Source: Candidatus Enterococcus ferrettii (GTDB taxonomy: Bacteria > Bacillota > Bacilli > Lactobacillales > Enterococcaceae). Taken from it: a stretch of 64,000 bases of DNA. The position numbers and the translations under genes were made by a program. The stretch is taken from positions 62,001-126,000 of the forward strand of contig NZ_JAFREL010000007.1 of the NCBI RefSeq assembly GCF_017377655.1. The letters are read 5' to 3'. The notes below the pieces were generated by a model. The model saw only the letters and a program-made list of their open reading frames with translations, was not told the DNA's origin and made no database searches. This document shows, in pieces, positions 26,288-35,228 of the stretch; position 1 is the first letter of the stretch, and each line of letters opens with the position of its first letter.

Positions 26288-28963
26288 ATGAAAGCAAGAA
26301 AAGACGAAGTGTTAGACCTTTTGAAAGAACAAAAGCGTGAGATGACTGCCCAAGAACTTGCTGACAAGATGTCAATGGACCGAACCAATATCAGTCGTTA
26401 TTTAAATGAGCTGACTAAAGACGGTTTGGTGAGAAAAATTGATGGGCGTCCTGTTAAATTCCAATTCGTTGTCCAATCTACCGAAAACCATATTACTTTT
26501 GATAATTTAATCGGCCGGGAGGAATCCTTGAAAAGCCAGATTCAAAAATCAAAAGCTGCCATCTTATATCCGCCTCGCGGACTGCACACGATTATTTTTG
26601 GTGAAACGGGAACTGGGAAAACGATGTTTGCTGAGTGTATGTACCGTTTCGCTGTTTCCTCGGGTGTGTTGGATGCTAGTGCACCCTTTATTACCTTTAA
26701 CTGTGCAGATTACGCCCAGAATCCCCAACTACTATTTGGCCACGTTTTTGGTGTGAAGCGTGGTGCCTTTACCGGTGCTGACGAAAGTCGCGAGGGCTTA
26801 ATGGCGCAGGCTGATGGAGGAATTCTCTTCTTAGATGAAATTCATCGTTTACCCCCTGAAGGACAAGAAATGCTGTTCACCTTTATCGACAAAGGTATTT
26901 TCCGTCCCTTGGGAGACAGCCAAGAAAAAACAGCTTCTGTTCAGATTTTAGGAGCAACAACCGAAACCAGCTCCACCTTTTTATCCACCTTCAATCGCCG
27001 AATTCCCATGCAAATCGAATTGCCTTCACTAGCAGATCGCTCGTTAGATGAACGGCTAGCCATCATTAAGGAATTCCTGCAACAGGAAGCCAACCGTTTA
27101 ATGGAAGAAATTGCGATTGATAAGCGCAGCTTGCTGGGATTTCTATTATACACAGCTGAAGGAAATATCGGTCAGCTGAAGCGAGATCTAAAGCTAGTTT
27201 GTGCTAAAGCATTTCTACACTATCAAACCACCAGCGATTTAGAAAAGCTGATGATCACCGAAGAAGACCTGCCAATAAATGTTCAAAAAGGTTTGTTAAA
27301 GATGAAGGAACAGCCTGACTTAGGGCCCTTCTTGGATAAAAAAAATCTTTACATGAGCTTTAAACCCGGCACGGAAGAAGTTGTCTGGGGACAGGATCCG
27401 GCTAAAAGCATGGAAGTCTATCATTCCATTACTGATAAATTAGATACTCTAAATCAAGAAAATCTAACTGAAATTGATTTAGAGGAGCTGATTTCTAACG
27501 ATGTGGATCAGTATTTTGAAACCTATGTGGAAGAACTTTCCCATACAAATGCGTACCGAGAAATTATTCCTGATGATCTGTGGCGTTTAACGAATGAGCT
27601 GTACGAGACTGCTTCAGAAAAATTGCGGAGAGATTATGATGAGAAGGTCCGCTTTGCTTTTGCTTTGCACCTGAACTCTACTATAGAAAGAATCAAAACC
27701 GATCAAATCATTCCACATCCGAATTTAAATGAAATTCGAAAAAAATATTCGAAGGAATTCCAGTTGGCCATTGAACTGTCAGGCCGCATTGAGGAAGAAT
27801 ACAACATTTTGATTCCGCTAGATGAGATTGGCTTCATCACCATGTTTCTCACAATGGAAATTAGTGAAGACAAACATCCTGATGAACGTCAGGTTTCGGT
27901 GATTGTGGTGATGCATGGCAAATCAACGGCCTCCAGTATGCTGGAAACAGCTCAAGACTTGCTGGGAACCAAGGACGGTATTGCCTTCAATATGCCTCTG
28001 ACTGTAAAAACAGAGGAAATGTATGCGACCATTCGCAATTACATTGCAACTGAAAAAGAACGTTTTTCGGAAGGAATCATTTTACTGACAGATATGGGTT
28101 CGCCCAATAACTTTGGGAATCTGATCTATCACGAAATGGGAATTCGAACGAAGGTTATTTCCATGGCGAGTACCATGATAGTATTGGAAAGTCTGCGTCT
28201 GGCGACTCTAGGTCGTTCACTGGAAGACATTTATCACAGTGTAATTACTGTATTTACGAATATGATTCAATTGGAAGAGCCTGCTCCTAAAGAGGGCAAA
28301 CGGGTAATCATTGTAGCTTGCTTTACTGGTGAAGGGGTATCGAAGCGGTTGAATCAGGTCGTCTCTCAATTGGTGAATGCGAATGAGTTTGAAGTTATTC
28401 AGATGCAGTCATTGGAGCGGGAAAGCTTTAAGCATCGGATTGATCAGCTCATTAGCCACAAAGAAATTGCTGCGATTATCGGCACGATGGAAATCCACTA
28501 TCAAAAGATTCCTTTTATCCCTGCTTTGAATTTGTTCAATCGCCAAAAGATTTTGGAATTTCAAGATATCTTGGGCACGAACATTTCATTACCGGAGATG
28601 GTGGAGTCCTTAACAGATGACTTTACGCCAGAAATTGCTGTTAGTGAGTTGTTTTTCGCAACAGAAGAAGCGATTCAACGCATTCGTAAAAGTCGTGGCT
28701 TAATCATTGATACAAATGTCCTGCAGGGGTTGATGATTCACATTGCCTTTTTAGTGGATAAGATAAAAAAAGGGCTGCCGCGTCCTTTGTTTAAGGAAGT
28801 CGAAAGCTATCGTCAGCAAAACATTTCAATGTTTGCGGAGGTTACATTGCAGGTAAAACCAATCGAAGAACAATTTGGCGTTCAATTAACAGATGATGAC
28901 AAAGCGTATATAATAAAAACTCTTTTAGATAATAGTATTGAACTAGAATTGCACAGTGTGTAA
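26288..28963 (+). CDS. sigma-54-dependent PTS activator, LevR/LpoR-like
   Basis: 891 residues. Order: DeoR-like helix-turn-helix (1-60), AAA+ domain with Walker A GETGTGKT (105-112), the sigma-54-contacting loop GAFTGA (159-164) and Walker B ILFLDEIHRL, PRD1 (about 450-525), a mannose-type EIIA domain with its His in VVMHGKSTASS (about 542), a IIB-like part, and PRD2 (about 800-890). Such regulators are set by PTS phosphorylation and drive sigma-54 promoters of PTS operons. A matching -24/-12 promoter lies 62 bases downstream, before the PTS genes. Listeria and Enterococcus have similar regulators next to lactose-family PTS genes. Confidence 0.95.
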   Translation: MKARKDEVLDLLKEQKREMTAQELADKMSMDRTNISRYLNELTKDGLVRKIDGRPVKFQFVVQSTENHITFDNLIGREESLKSQIQKSKAAILYPPRGLHTIIFGETGTGKTMFAECMYRFAVSSGVLDASAPFITFNCADYAQNPQLLFGHVFGVKRGAFTGADESREGLMAQADGGILFLDEIHRLPPEGQEMLFTFIDKGIFRPLGDSQEKTASVQILGATTETSSTFLSTFNRRIPMQIELPSLADRSLDERLAIIKEFLQQEANRLMEEIAIDKRSLLGFLLYTAEGNIGQLKRDLKLVCAKAFLHYQTTSDLEKLMITEEDLPINVQKGLLKMKEQPDLGPFLDKKNLYMSFKPGTEEVVWGQDPAKSMEVYHSITDKLDTLNQENLTEIDLEELISNDVDQYFETYVEELSHTNAYREIIPDDLWRLTNELYETASEKLRRDYDEKVRFAFALHLNSTIERIKTDQIIPHPNLNEIRKKYSKEFQLAIELSGRIEEEYNILIPLDEIGFITMFLTMEISEDKHPDERQVSVIVVMHGKSTASSMLETAQDLLGTKDGIAFNMPLTVKTEEMYATIRNYIATEKERFSEGIILLTDMGSPNNFGNLIYHEMGIRTKVISMASTMIVLESLRLATLGRSLEDIYHSVITVFTNMIQLEEPAPKEGKRVIIVACFTGEGVSKRLNQVVSQLVNANEFEVIQMQSLERESFKHRIDQLISHKEIAAIIGTMEIHYQKIPFIPALNLFNRQKILEFQDILGTNISLPEMVESLTDDFTPEIAVSELFFATEEAIQRIRKSRGLIIDTNVLQGLMIHIAFLVDKIKKGLPRPLFKEVESYRQQNISMFAEVTLQVKPIEEQFGVQLTDDDKAYIIKTLLDNSIELELHSV

Positions 28964-28976
28964 TTCTAGTTTTTTT
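28941..28976 (+). terminator. terminator that contains the regulator's stop codon
   Basis: AACTAGAATT (28941-28950) pairs with AATTCTAGTT (28962-28971), then T7. The stop codon TAA at 28961-28963 is at the loop/stem border, so the stem is largely coding. Confidence 0.88.
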
Positions 28977-29025
28977 GTGTGTAAGTTGAAAACCTTATCA
29001 TAGCAACCTCCGTGCAAGAAAAAAG

Positions 29026-29041
29026 TTGGCACGGCAATTGC
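29026..29041 (+). promoter_or_regulatory. sigma-54 (-24/-12) promoter of the PTS operon
   Basis: TTGGCACGGCAATTGC matches the RpoN consensus, with GG at 29028-29029 and GC at 29040-29041 ten bases apart. It lies 48 bases before the IIB gene and directly downstream of the gene for a sigma-54 activator. The activator binding site was not found with certainty; CCGTGC at 29010-29015 and GCACGG at 29029-29034 form an inverted repeat. Confidence 0.93.
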
Positions 29042-29088
29042 ATTATATAAAAGTGAAAATAAAAAAAATTTTTAAGGAGTGTTTTATC

Positions 29089-29409
29089 ATGAAAAGAATT
29101 ATGTTAGTTTGTTCCGCAGGAATGAGCACCAGCTTATTGGTTACTAAGATGGAAAAAGCGGCTGAAGAACGCGGAATGGAAGCTGATATCTTTGCAGTAT
29201 CTGCTTCAGAAGCTGATGGAAAATTAAATGATACAGAAAACCCAGTAAATGTTCTATTATTAGGACCGCAAGTTCGTTTTATGAAACCGCAATTTGAAGA
29301 AAAATTGGCTGGCAAAAATATCCCATTAGAAGTTATCGACATGAAAGACTACGGCATGATGAACGGTGAAAATGTCTTGAATACAGCGATCGCTTTGATG
29401 GATCAATAA
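29089..29409 (+). CDS. PTS IIB component, lactose/cellobiose family
   Basis: 106 residues from the ATG at 29089 (AAGGAG upstream). Phosphorylated cysteine is C8 in VCSAGMSTS, the P-loop-like motif of lactose/chitobiose-family IIB. It passes phosphate from IIA to the sugar during uptake through IIC. First gene after the sigma-54 promoter; IIA follows after 15 bases. Confidence 0.96.
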   Translation: MKRIMLVCSAGMSTSLLVTKMEKAAEERGMEADIFAVSASEADGKLNDTENPVNVLLLGPQVRFMKPQFEEKLAGKNIPLEVIDMKDYGMMNGENVLNTAIALMDQ

Positions 29410-29424
29410 GAAGGGGTTGTCAAG

Positions 29425-29754
29425 ATGAGCGACGTAATGAACCAAGAACAATTAGAAGCTGTTATGGGCTTAATCATGAATTCCGGTGATGCCAAAAGCA
29501 GTGCGATGGAAGCCATTCAAGCTGCTAAAAAGAATGATTTTGATTTAGCAAGAGAAAAACTAGCTTCTGCAGATGAAGCATTGATTGAGGCCCACCATGC
29601 ACAAACAGGTTTACTAACTAAAGAAGCTAGTGGCGATCCAATGACTGTAACATTATTAGCAGTCCATAGTCAGGACCACTTAATGACAAGTATTACATTC
29701 AATGATTTAGCAAAAGAAGTAGTCGATATCTATCAACGCCTTGCTGATGAGTAG
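29425..29754 (+). CDS. PTS IIA component, lactose/cellobiose family
   Basis: 109 residues. An all-helical protein with the family's two His motifs: EAHHAQTG (H57-H58) and AVHSQDHLMT (H81), the latter the usual phosphorylation site. It accepts phosphate from HPr and hands it to IIB. Overlapping operon layout with IIB upstream and an acetyltransferase-like gene 11 bases downstream. Confidence 0.95.
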   Translation: MSDVMNQEQLEAVMGLIMNSGDAKSSAMEAIQAAKKNDFDLAREKLASADEALIEAHHAQTGLLTKEASGDPMTVTLLAVHSQDHLMTSITFNDLAKEVVDIYQRLADE

Positions 29755-29765
29755 GAGATGATCAC

Positions 29766-30908
29766 GTGAAGCTGCCGCAAAATCAAGCAGCCTTGCAAGC
29801 GATAACGGAATTAATTGAATATGCTTTTAATAAAAAGCAGCCAATTATAGGAGAGCCATTATTCCTCTCCCGTTATCACCATGCAGATTGTTTTGGCACA
29901 TTCCACCAGGAACAGTTAAGCAGCTTGGTAATGAGCAATCATTTTCAAGCCAAGGTTTTCGAAGGAACCGTGCCGATGTCGGGTATCGGGTATGTAGCCA
30001 GTTATCCTGAATTTCGCGGAAGCGGTGGTGTTTCTGAGCTAATGCAGGAAATACTGACCGATTTGTATGAAAATGACGTGGTCATTTCTCAGCTGGCGCC
30101 GTTTTCTCAAGGTTTTTATCGGCAGTTTGGCTATGAAAACACCAGCAAACAAAAGCAATATCATATTCCTGCAGCAGCATTTAGCTATGTAGTCAGTGAA
30201 AAAGCTGGCGAGGTTCAACGAGGGACCTGGCAGGAAATGAAACCACAGATTCTAACAATCTATCAGCAAGCTCTGAAAGGACAGGTTGGTACGGTTGTGC
30301 GAGAAGAGTGGTGGTGGGAACGACTGCAGGAGTATTATCCTCATCGATTTTACGCTGTATGTTTCGACCAAAAGCACCAGCCGCAAGGATACCTGATCTA
30401 TCGTTTGCAAGGTGATACGTTTTTGGTAGATGAACTTGCCTACCTAAGCAGTTTTGCCTTAAGAAAATTACTAACGTATATGAAAGCACATGTGTCATCC
30501 TTCGCTCGGTTTAGTTATGCCGGACCAGTCTATGAACGTTTGGAAGAGTTCTTTTCTGAACAGGAGACGTTAGAAATCTCGATTAAACCTTATATGATGA
30601 GTCGGATCATCAATTTTCCGCAATTATTTCGTCATTTACCAATTGATGCAAAGACAATCATTGTGGAGGTAACCGAAGATCGACAATGTCCTTGGAATGT
30701 AGGGCAATGGCAAGTAACTGGGAAACAATGTCAAAAAGTTGAAGGCAAACAGGCCGATGTGCGAGGAACGATTCATTCCTGGACAGAGCTGTTGTTAGGT
30801 GATTTATCTCTGCAGGAAGGTTGTTTCTTAGACAAGTTTGAAGTAACGAATCAAAAGATGATGACTGTTTTCCCACAGGGCAAGCAATCATTTTACGATT
30901 ATTTTTAA
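29766..30908 (+). CDS. GNAT acetyltransferase, Eis-like, with C-terminal SCP2-like domain
   Basis: 380 residues, GTG start preceded by AGGAG. The layout is that of Eis-type proteins: N-terminal GNAT domain with the acetyl-CoA region VASYPEFRGSGGVSELMQ (about 76-93), a second GNAT-like domain, and a C-terminal sterol-carrier-like domain (about 285-380). Family knowledge: some members acetylate aminoglycosides or peptides. It stands between PTS IIA and IIC genes, on the same strand and closely spaced, so it is likely made with the PTS. A role in the sugar pathway is not established; it could acetylate an amino sugar. Confidence 0.85.
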   Translation: MKLPQNQAALQAITELIEYAFNKKQPIIGEPLFLSRYHHADCFGTFHQEQLSSLVMSNHFQAKVFEGTVPMSGIGYVASYPEFRGSGGVSELMQEILTDLYENDVVISQLAPFSQGFYRQFGYENTSKQKQYHIPAAAFSYVVSEKAGEVQRGTWQEMKPQILTIYQQALKGQVGTVVREEWWWERLQEYYPHRFYAVCFDQKHQPQGYLIYRLQGDTFLVDELAYLSSFALRKLLTYMKAHVSSFARFSYAGPVYERLEEFFSEQETLEISIKPYMMSRIINFPQLFRHLPIDAKTIIVEVTEDRQCPWNVGQWQVTGKQCQKVEGKQADVRGTIHSWTELLLGDLSLQEGCFLDKFEVTNQKMMTVFPQGKQSFYDYF

Positions 30909-30995
30909 AAATAGGGTGCCAGTCCAATTTTTAGCAGGTATCTAAAAAAAGACTAAAGGCTAATCTGATAGTAACGAAATAGGAGGAATTTTAAA

Positions 30996-32258
30996 ATGGA
31001 TGGATTTATTAATTTTATGGAAAGACGCTTTATCCCGATTGCGTCTAAAATCGGGGCGCAGCGCCACTTAGTAGCAATTCGTGACTCTTTCATGGTAACA
31101 ATGCCATTAATGATTTTAGGTGCATTAGCCGTAATGATCAACAACTTATCGTTGACCATTCCAGCGTTCGGAAACTTTATGGACGGCATCTTCGGTGGTG
31201 AATCTTGGAAAGGATTCGGCGGAGGCGTTTGGAACGGAACTTTCGGTGTTTTATCTGTCTTTATTGCTTTTCTAGTTGCTTATAACTTGGCGAACAGCTA
31301 TGGCAAAGATGGTGTTTCAACTGGTGTTGTTTCAGTAGCCTGCTTCTTTACACTAGGTGCAGCTACTAGTGGTATGAACTCTACTGGATTATTCGTCGCT
31401 TTAATCGTAGCAATCGTTGTTACTGAGTTATTCCGTCGCCTATTGGGTAACCCTAAACTAGTGGTAAAAATGCCTGATGGTGTTCCACCTGCAGTAGCTA
31501 AATCATTTGCAGCGTTGTTCCCAGCAATGATTACTATTTCTTTATTCGGTTTAGTAGCAGCAGTTATCGCTGGTTTTGGTGTTGAAGATATGTTTGCTGC
31601 TTTCTATGCAATGGTACAAGAACCATTCATGGGCTTGGCAAACTCTTACGGCTCAGCTTTACTAATTGCTTTTATCACACCATTCCTATGGTTCTTCGGC
31701 TTACACGGTGCTAACATGATCGACCCATTCATGCAAGCAATCAATGCACCAGCAATCGAAGCAAACATGGCAGCACTTAGCGCAGGTAAAACAGCTCCTT
31801 ATATCGTAAACAAACCATTCATCGATTCATTCGTTAACATGGGTGGTACTGGGGTAACACTTGGTTTGATTATCGCAATTTATCTAGTAGGACGTAAACA
31901 TAAAGCCTTCATGGTAGTAAACAACTTAGCAGCAGCTCCAGGTGTATTCAACATCAATGAGCCATTAATGTTCGGTTTGCCATTAGTATTGAACCCAATT
32001 ATGTTCATTCCATTTATCCTAACGCCGATGGTCTGTGTAACGACTGCCTACTTTGCAACTAAATTTGGTTTAGTGCCGCCAGCAACTGTTATGCCGCCAT
32101 GGGTAACACCACCAATCTTAGGTGGATTCTTGGCAACACAAAGTATCTCAGGTGCGGTATTAGCAGCAGTAAACTTAGCAATCTCAATCGTTATGTATGT
32201 ACCTTTCGTAATGCTTTCTACCAAACAAGAACTAAAACGCGAAGCAGCACAACAATAA
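30996..32258 (+). CDS. PTS IIC component, lactose/cellobiose family
   Basis: 420 residues with about ten membrane spans; the segment HGANMIDPFMQAINAP and the later NINEPLMFGLPLVLNP are the conserved substrate-binding and re-entrant parts of cellobiose-type IIC. It is the membrane channel that transfers sugar to IIB. Strong ribosome binding site TAGGAGG. Codon use is very regular, as for a highly expressed gene. A terminator follows. Confidence 0.95.
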   Translation: MDGFINFMERRFIPIASKIGAQRHLVAIRDSFMVTMPLMILGALAVMINNLSLTIPAFGNFMDGIFGGESWKGFGGGVWNGTFGVLSVFIAFLVAYNLANSYGKDGVSTGVVSVACFFTLGAATSGMNSTGLFVALIVAIVVTELFRRLLGNPKLVVKMPDGVPPAVAKSFAALFPAMITISLFGLVAAVIAGFGVEDMFAAFYAMVQEPFMGLANSYGSALLIAFITPFLWFFGLHGANMIDPFMQAINAPAIEANMAALSAGKTAPYIVNKPFIDSFVNMGGTGVTLGLIIAIYLVGRKHKAFMVVNNLAAAPGVFNINEPLMFGLPLVLNPIMFIPFILTPMVCVTTAYFATKFGLVPPATVMPPWVTPPILGGFLATQSISGAVLAAVNLAISIVMYVPFVMLSTKQELKREAAQQ

Positions 32259-32265
32259 GTCAAAG

Positions 32266-32303
32266 AAAGGATTCAAGGATCAATGGATTCTTGAGTCCTT
32301 TTT
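32266..32303 (+). terminator. intrinsic terminator after PTS IIC
   Basis: AAAGGATTCAAGGATC pairs with GATTCTTGAGTCCTTT using wobble pairs, followed by T5. Confidence 0.85.
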
Positions 32304-32650
32304 CCTAATGCTGCTTTTCCCTGATTCCATAGGGAAAGGGCATTAAGCAATAGGCAAGCAAATCAAATGGTTGAATCATTCTAGTGAAAAAGGATGCGTA
32401 CGAAAAATCAATACCTTGCAAATAAGATAGCATCACAACGCTTTTTGTAGTTATTAACAGACGAAAAGTGGATAGACTTTTTTATCTAACAAAGTAAGTG
32501 AGTATTCAACAGTTCGCTATTTACACATATGCTTACAAGTTCAAAAAATTAATCAACTAAAAGTACTCTCACAAAGTCAATAAATGAAAAACCTTTGTGT
32601 ATAATCTTTAATAGCACAACAAAAACTTTTCATATAGTCAGGAGAAAACC
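32304..32650 (+). other. intergenic region before the GH1 gene
   Basis: 347 bases without a gene. It contains a second hairpin, TTTCCCT-N8-AGGGAAA (about 32317-32338), and a TATAAT at 32600-32605 that fits a promoter for the GH1 gene, though without a clear -35. No sigma-54 promoter and no open reading frame with a ribosome binding site were seen. Confidence 0.5.
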
Positions 32651-34039
32651 ATGAAACAATTTCCAACAAATTTTTGGTGGGGAGCAGCCACCTCAGGACC
32701 ACAAAGCGAAGGCCGCTTTAACAAAAAACATGCCAATGTATTCGATTATCATTATGAGATTGAACCAGAAGTTTTCTATAATCAAGTAGGACCAGATACT
32801 GCATCGAACTTTTACAACAGCTACAAAGATGATATCCAAATGATGCGCTCTATCGGCATGAACAGTATGCGTACCAGCATTCAGTGGAGTCGATTAATTG
32901 ATGATTTGGAAACCAATACAGTTAATGAAGACGCTGTTCGTTATTACAATGATGTGATCAATACGATGCTGGATGAAGGCATGACACCAGTCATGAACTT
33001 GCATCATTTCGATTTGCCAGTCGAACTGTTTGATAAATATGGCGGTTGGGAATCGAAAAAAGTAGTGGATCTATACGTAGGTTTTGCTAAGCGTTGTTTT
33101 GAATTGTTTGGCGACCGAGTGAAATACTGGGCAACTCACAATGAACCAATGGTAGTAGTTGAGGGGGAATATCTTTTCCAATTCCATTATCCTAATATTG
33201 TTGATGGTAAAAAAGCAGTTCAAGTGGCCTACAATTTAAATCTTGCTTCTGCGAAAGCCATCAAAGCCTTTCGTGAGCTGGCAATTGCAGATGCACAAAT
33301 TGGAACAATTTTGAATTTGACTCCAACCTATGCCGCTTCAAACAGCGAAGAAGATCAAGAAGCTGCACGGATTGCGGAACTTTGGAATAATAAGATGTTT
33401 CTAGAACCAGCTGTTTACGGACATTTTCCAGCTGAATTGGAAGAACTATTAACTAAAGACAATGTATTATGGGAAAGTACTGACGAAGAAAAACTAATTT
33501 TGAAAGAAAATACTGTAGATTTCTTAGGTGTGAATTTCTATCATCCGAATCGAGTGAAGTCTCCCGATGTTGCACCGAATTCTGTGGGATCATGGATGCC
33601 AGACCGTTACTATGATGCTTATGATATGCCAGGGCGACGGGTTAACCTTGATCGCGGCTGGGAAATTTATCCCAAAGCCTTGTATGATATTGCCGTGAAT
33701 ATTCGCGATAATTACAAAAATATTCCATGGTATGTATCAGAGAATGGGATGGGGGTTTCCAACGAGAACCGCTTTAAGAATGCAGAAGGCATGATTGAGG
33801 ATGATTATCGAATTGATTTTGTCCAAGAGCATTTAGAGTGGCTGCATAAGGGAATCGAAGAAGGTTCAAAATGCTTTGGGTACCATATGTGGACACCAAT
33901 TGACTGCTGGTCTTGGTTGAATGCCTACAAAAATCGTTATGGATTTATTTCCAACGATATTCATACGCAAATCAAAACTGTAAAAAAATCTGGTCATTGG
34001 TTCAAACAAGTTGCTGAACAAAATGGCTTAAAAGATTAA
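32651..34039 (+). CDS. 6-phospho-beta-glycosidase, glycoside hydrolase family 1
   Basis: 462 residues. Acid/base Glu165 in THNEP and nucleophile Glu364 in YVSENGMG identify GH1. With a lactose/cellobiose-type PTS upstream the likely substrate is a phosphorylated beta-glucoside or related disaccharide in the cytosol. Ribosome binding site AGGAGA. It has its own promoter region and ends 17 bases before the MupG-like gene, with which it forms an operon. Confidence 0.95.
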   Translation: MKQFPTNFWWGAATSGPQSEGRFNKKHANVFDYHYEIEPEVFYNQVGPDTASNFYNSYKDDIQMMRSIGMNSMRTSIQWSRLIDDLETNTVNEDAVRYYNDVINTMLDEGMTPVMNLHHFDLPVELFDKYGGWESKKVVDLYVGFAKRCFELFGDRVKYWATHNEPMVVVEGEYLFQFHYPNIVDGKKAVQVAYNLNLASAKAIKAFRELAIADAQIGTILNLTPTYAASNSEEDQEAARIAELWNNKMFLEPAVYGHFPAELEELLTKDNVLWESTDEEKLILKENTVDFLGVNFYHPNRVKSPDVAPNSVGSWMPDRYYDAYDMPGRRVNLDRGWEIYPKALYDIAVNIRDNYKNIPWYVSENGMGVSNENRFKNAEGMIEDDYRIDFVQEHLEWLHKGIEEGSKCFGYHMWTPIDCWSWLNAYKNRYGFISNDIHTQIKTVKKSGHWFKQVAEQNGLKD

Positions 34040-34056
34040 ACCCAAGGAGGCACCAC

Positions 34057-35145
34057 ATGAAAAGAGAACTAGGTGTATCAATTTATCCCGATCATAGCAA
34101 TCCGCAGGAGGATCGTCAGTATTTAAAAAAAGCGGCAGATCTTGGCTATACCCGCATCTTTATGAGCATGCTGGAGGTAACCGACGGCAAAGATAAGGTT
34201 CGTGAAAAATTCCAAGGAATCATTGGCTATGCCAAAGAGCTGGGATTCGAGACCGTTTTGGATATCGCACCCTCCATTTTCGATGAGCTGGAAATCTCCT
34301 ATGATGACTTAAGCTTTTTCGCAGAATTAGGAGCAGAAGGTATTCGTTTAGATGAAGGCTTTGATGGCAACAAAGAAGCGATGTTGACATTTAATCCAGA
34401 AGGACTGGCGATTGAACTGAATATGAGCAACAATGTCGCTTACTTGGAGAATATTTTATCTTATGAAGCCAACAAACCATTTTTGTATGGCTGTCATAAT
34501 TTTTATCCGCAAAGCGGTTCGGCCTTGCCATACGATTTCTTTATTTCCTGCAGCGAGCGCTTTAAACGCCAGGGAATCAAGACCGCGGCTTTTGTAACAA
34601 GTTCAGCGGCACAGTATGGTCCTTGGGATGTGAATGACGGGTTGCCAACTCTAGAAATGCATCGTCATCTGCCAATTGATTTACAAGCTCGTCATATGTT
34701 TGCTACTGGATTAATCGATACAGTGATTATTGGCAATGCTTACGCCTCTGATGAAGAGTTAGCAAAGGTAGCCGCGATTGACCGCTACAAACTAAGTCTA
34801 AGTGTCGAATTGGTTCCAGAAATTAATGAGGTAGAAAAGAAGATTATCAACTATGACAAGCATTTCCGTCGCGGAGATATTACAGCTTCTATGGTTCGGT
34901 CGACACAAGTTCGAGTGAACTACAGTGACGTTGCGAATGCGCCTCATGATAATGAGCAGGAGTTCCAAGTTGGGGATGTGGTGATCGGCAACGATAAATT
35001 CGGTAAATACAAAAATGAACTGCAAATCATCCTAGAACCGCATAGCGATGATCGGAAAAACCTAGTCGGCAGAGTTCCGCAAGACGAATTAATTATGCTG
35101 GAGTTCCTGCGTCCATGGGTGAAATTTCAGTTTGTTCCTAAATAA
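34057..35145 (+). CDS. MupG family (DUF871) TIM-barrel glycosidase-like protein
   Basis: 362 residues. The start LGVSIYPDHSNPQEDRQYLK and the C-terminal beta domain with FQVGDVVIGNDKFGKYKNELQ are typical of DUF871/MupG. In staphylococci MupG hydrolyses MurNAc-6-phosphate-GlcNAc inside the cell. Acidic residues in GAEGIRLDEGFDG (around 90-102) could be catalytic. Placed directly after a GH1 gene and near a PTS, it suggests handling of a phosphorylated, perhaps lactyl- or N-acetyl-bearing disaccharide; this is inference. Ribosome binding site AAGGAGG. Confidence 0.88.
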   Translation: MKRELGVSIYPDHSNPQEDRQYLKKAADLGYTRIFMSMLEVTDGKDKVREKFQGIIGYAKELGFETVLDIAPSIFDELEISYDDLSFFAELGAEGIRLDEGFDGNKEAMLTFNPEGLAIELNMSNNVAYLENILSYEANKPFLYGCHNFYPQSGSALPYDFFISCSERFKRQGIKTAAFVTSSAAQYGPWDVNDGLPTLEMHRHLPIDLQARHMFATGLIDTVIIGNAYASDEELAKVAAIDRYKLSLSVELVPEINEVEKKIINYDKHFRRGDITASMVRSTQVRVNYSDVANAPHDNEQEFQVGDVVIGNDKFGKYKNELQIILEPHSDDRKNLVGRVPQDELIMLEFLRPWVKFQFVPK

Positions 35146-35181
35146 AGGTAGCGTAAATTAGAAATTGATGAAATTTTCTAG

Positions 35182-35210
35182 TTGACAAACCCTTGGCCCC
35201 GGTGTAAAGT
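35182..35210 (+). promoter_or_regulatory. sigma-A promoter of the T-box operon
   Basis: TTGACA (35182-35187) and TAAAGT (35205-35210), spacer 17 bases. The T-box leader starts right after it. Confidence 0.8.
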
Positions 35211-35228
35211 AAAAACAACTTAATCAAA

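Noticed and set aside
29026..29088. Possible longer N-terminus of the PTS IIB protein starting with TTG at 29026
   Set aside because: These bases are the sigma-54 promoter and untranslated leader; the true ATG at 29089 has a strong ribosome binding site.
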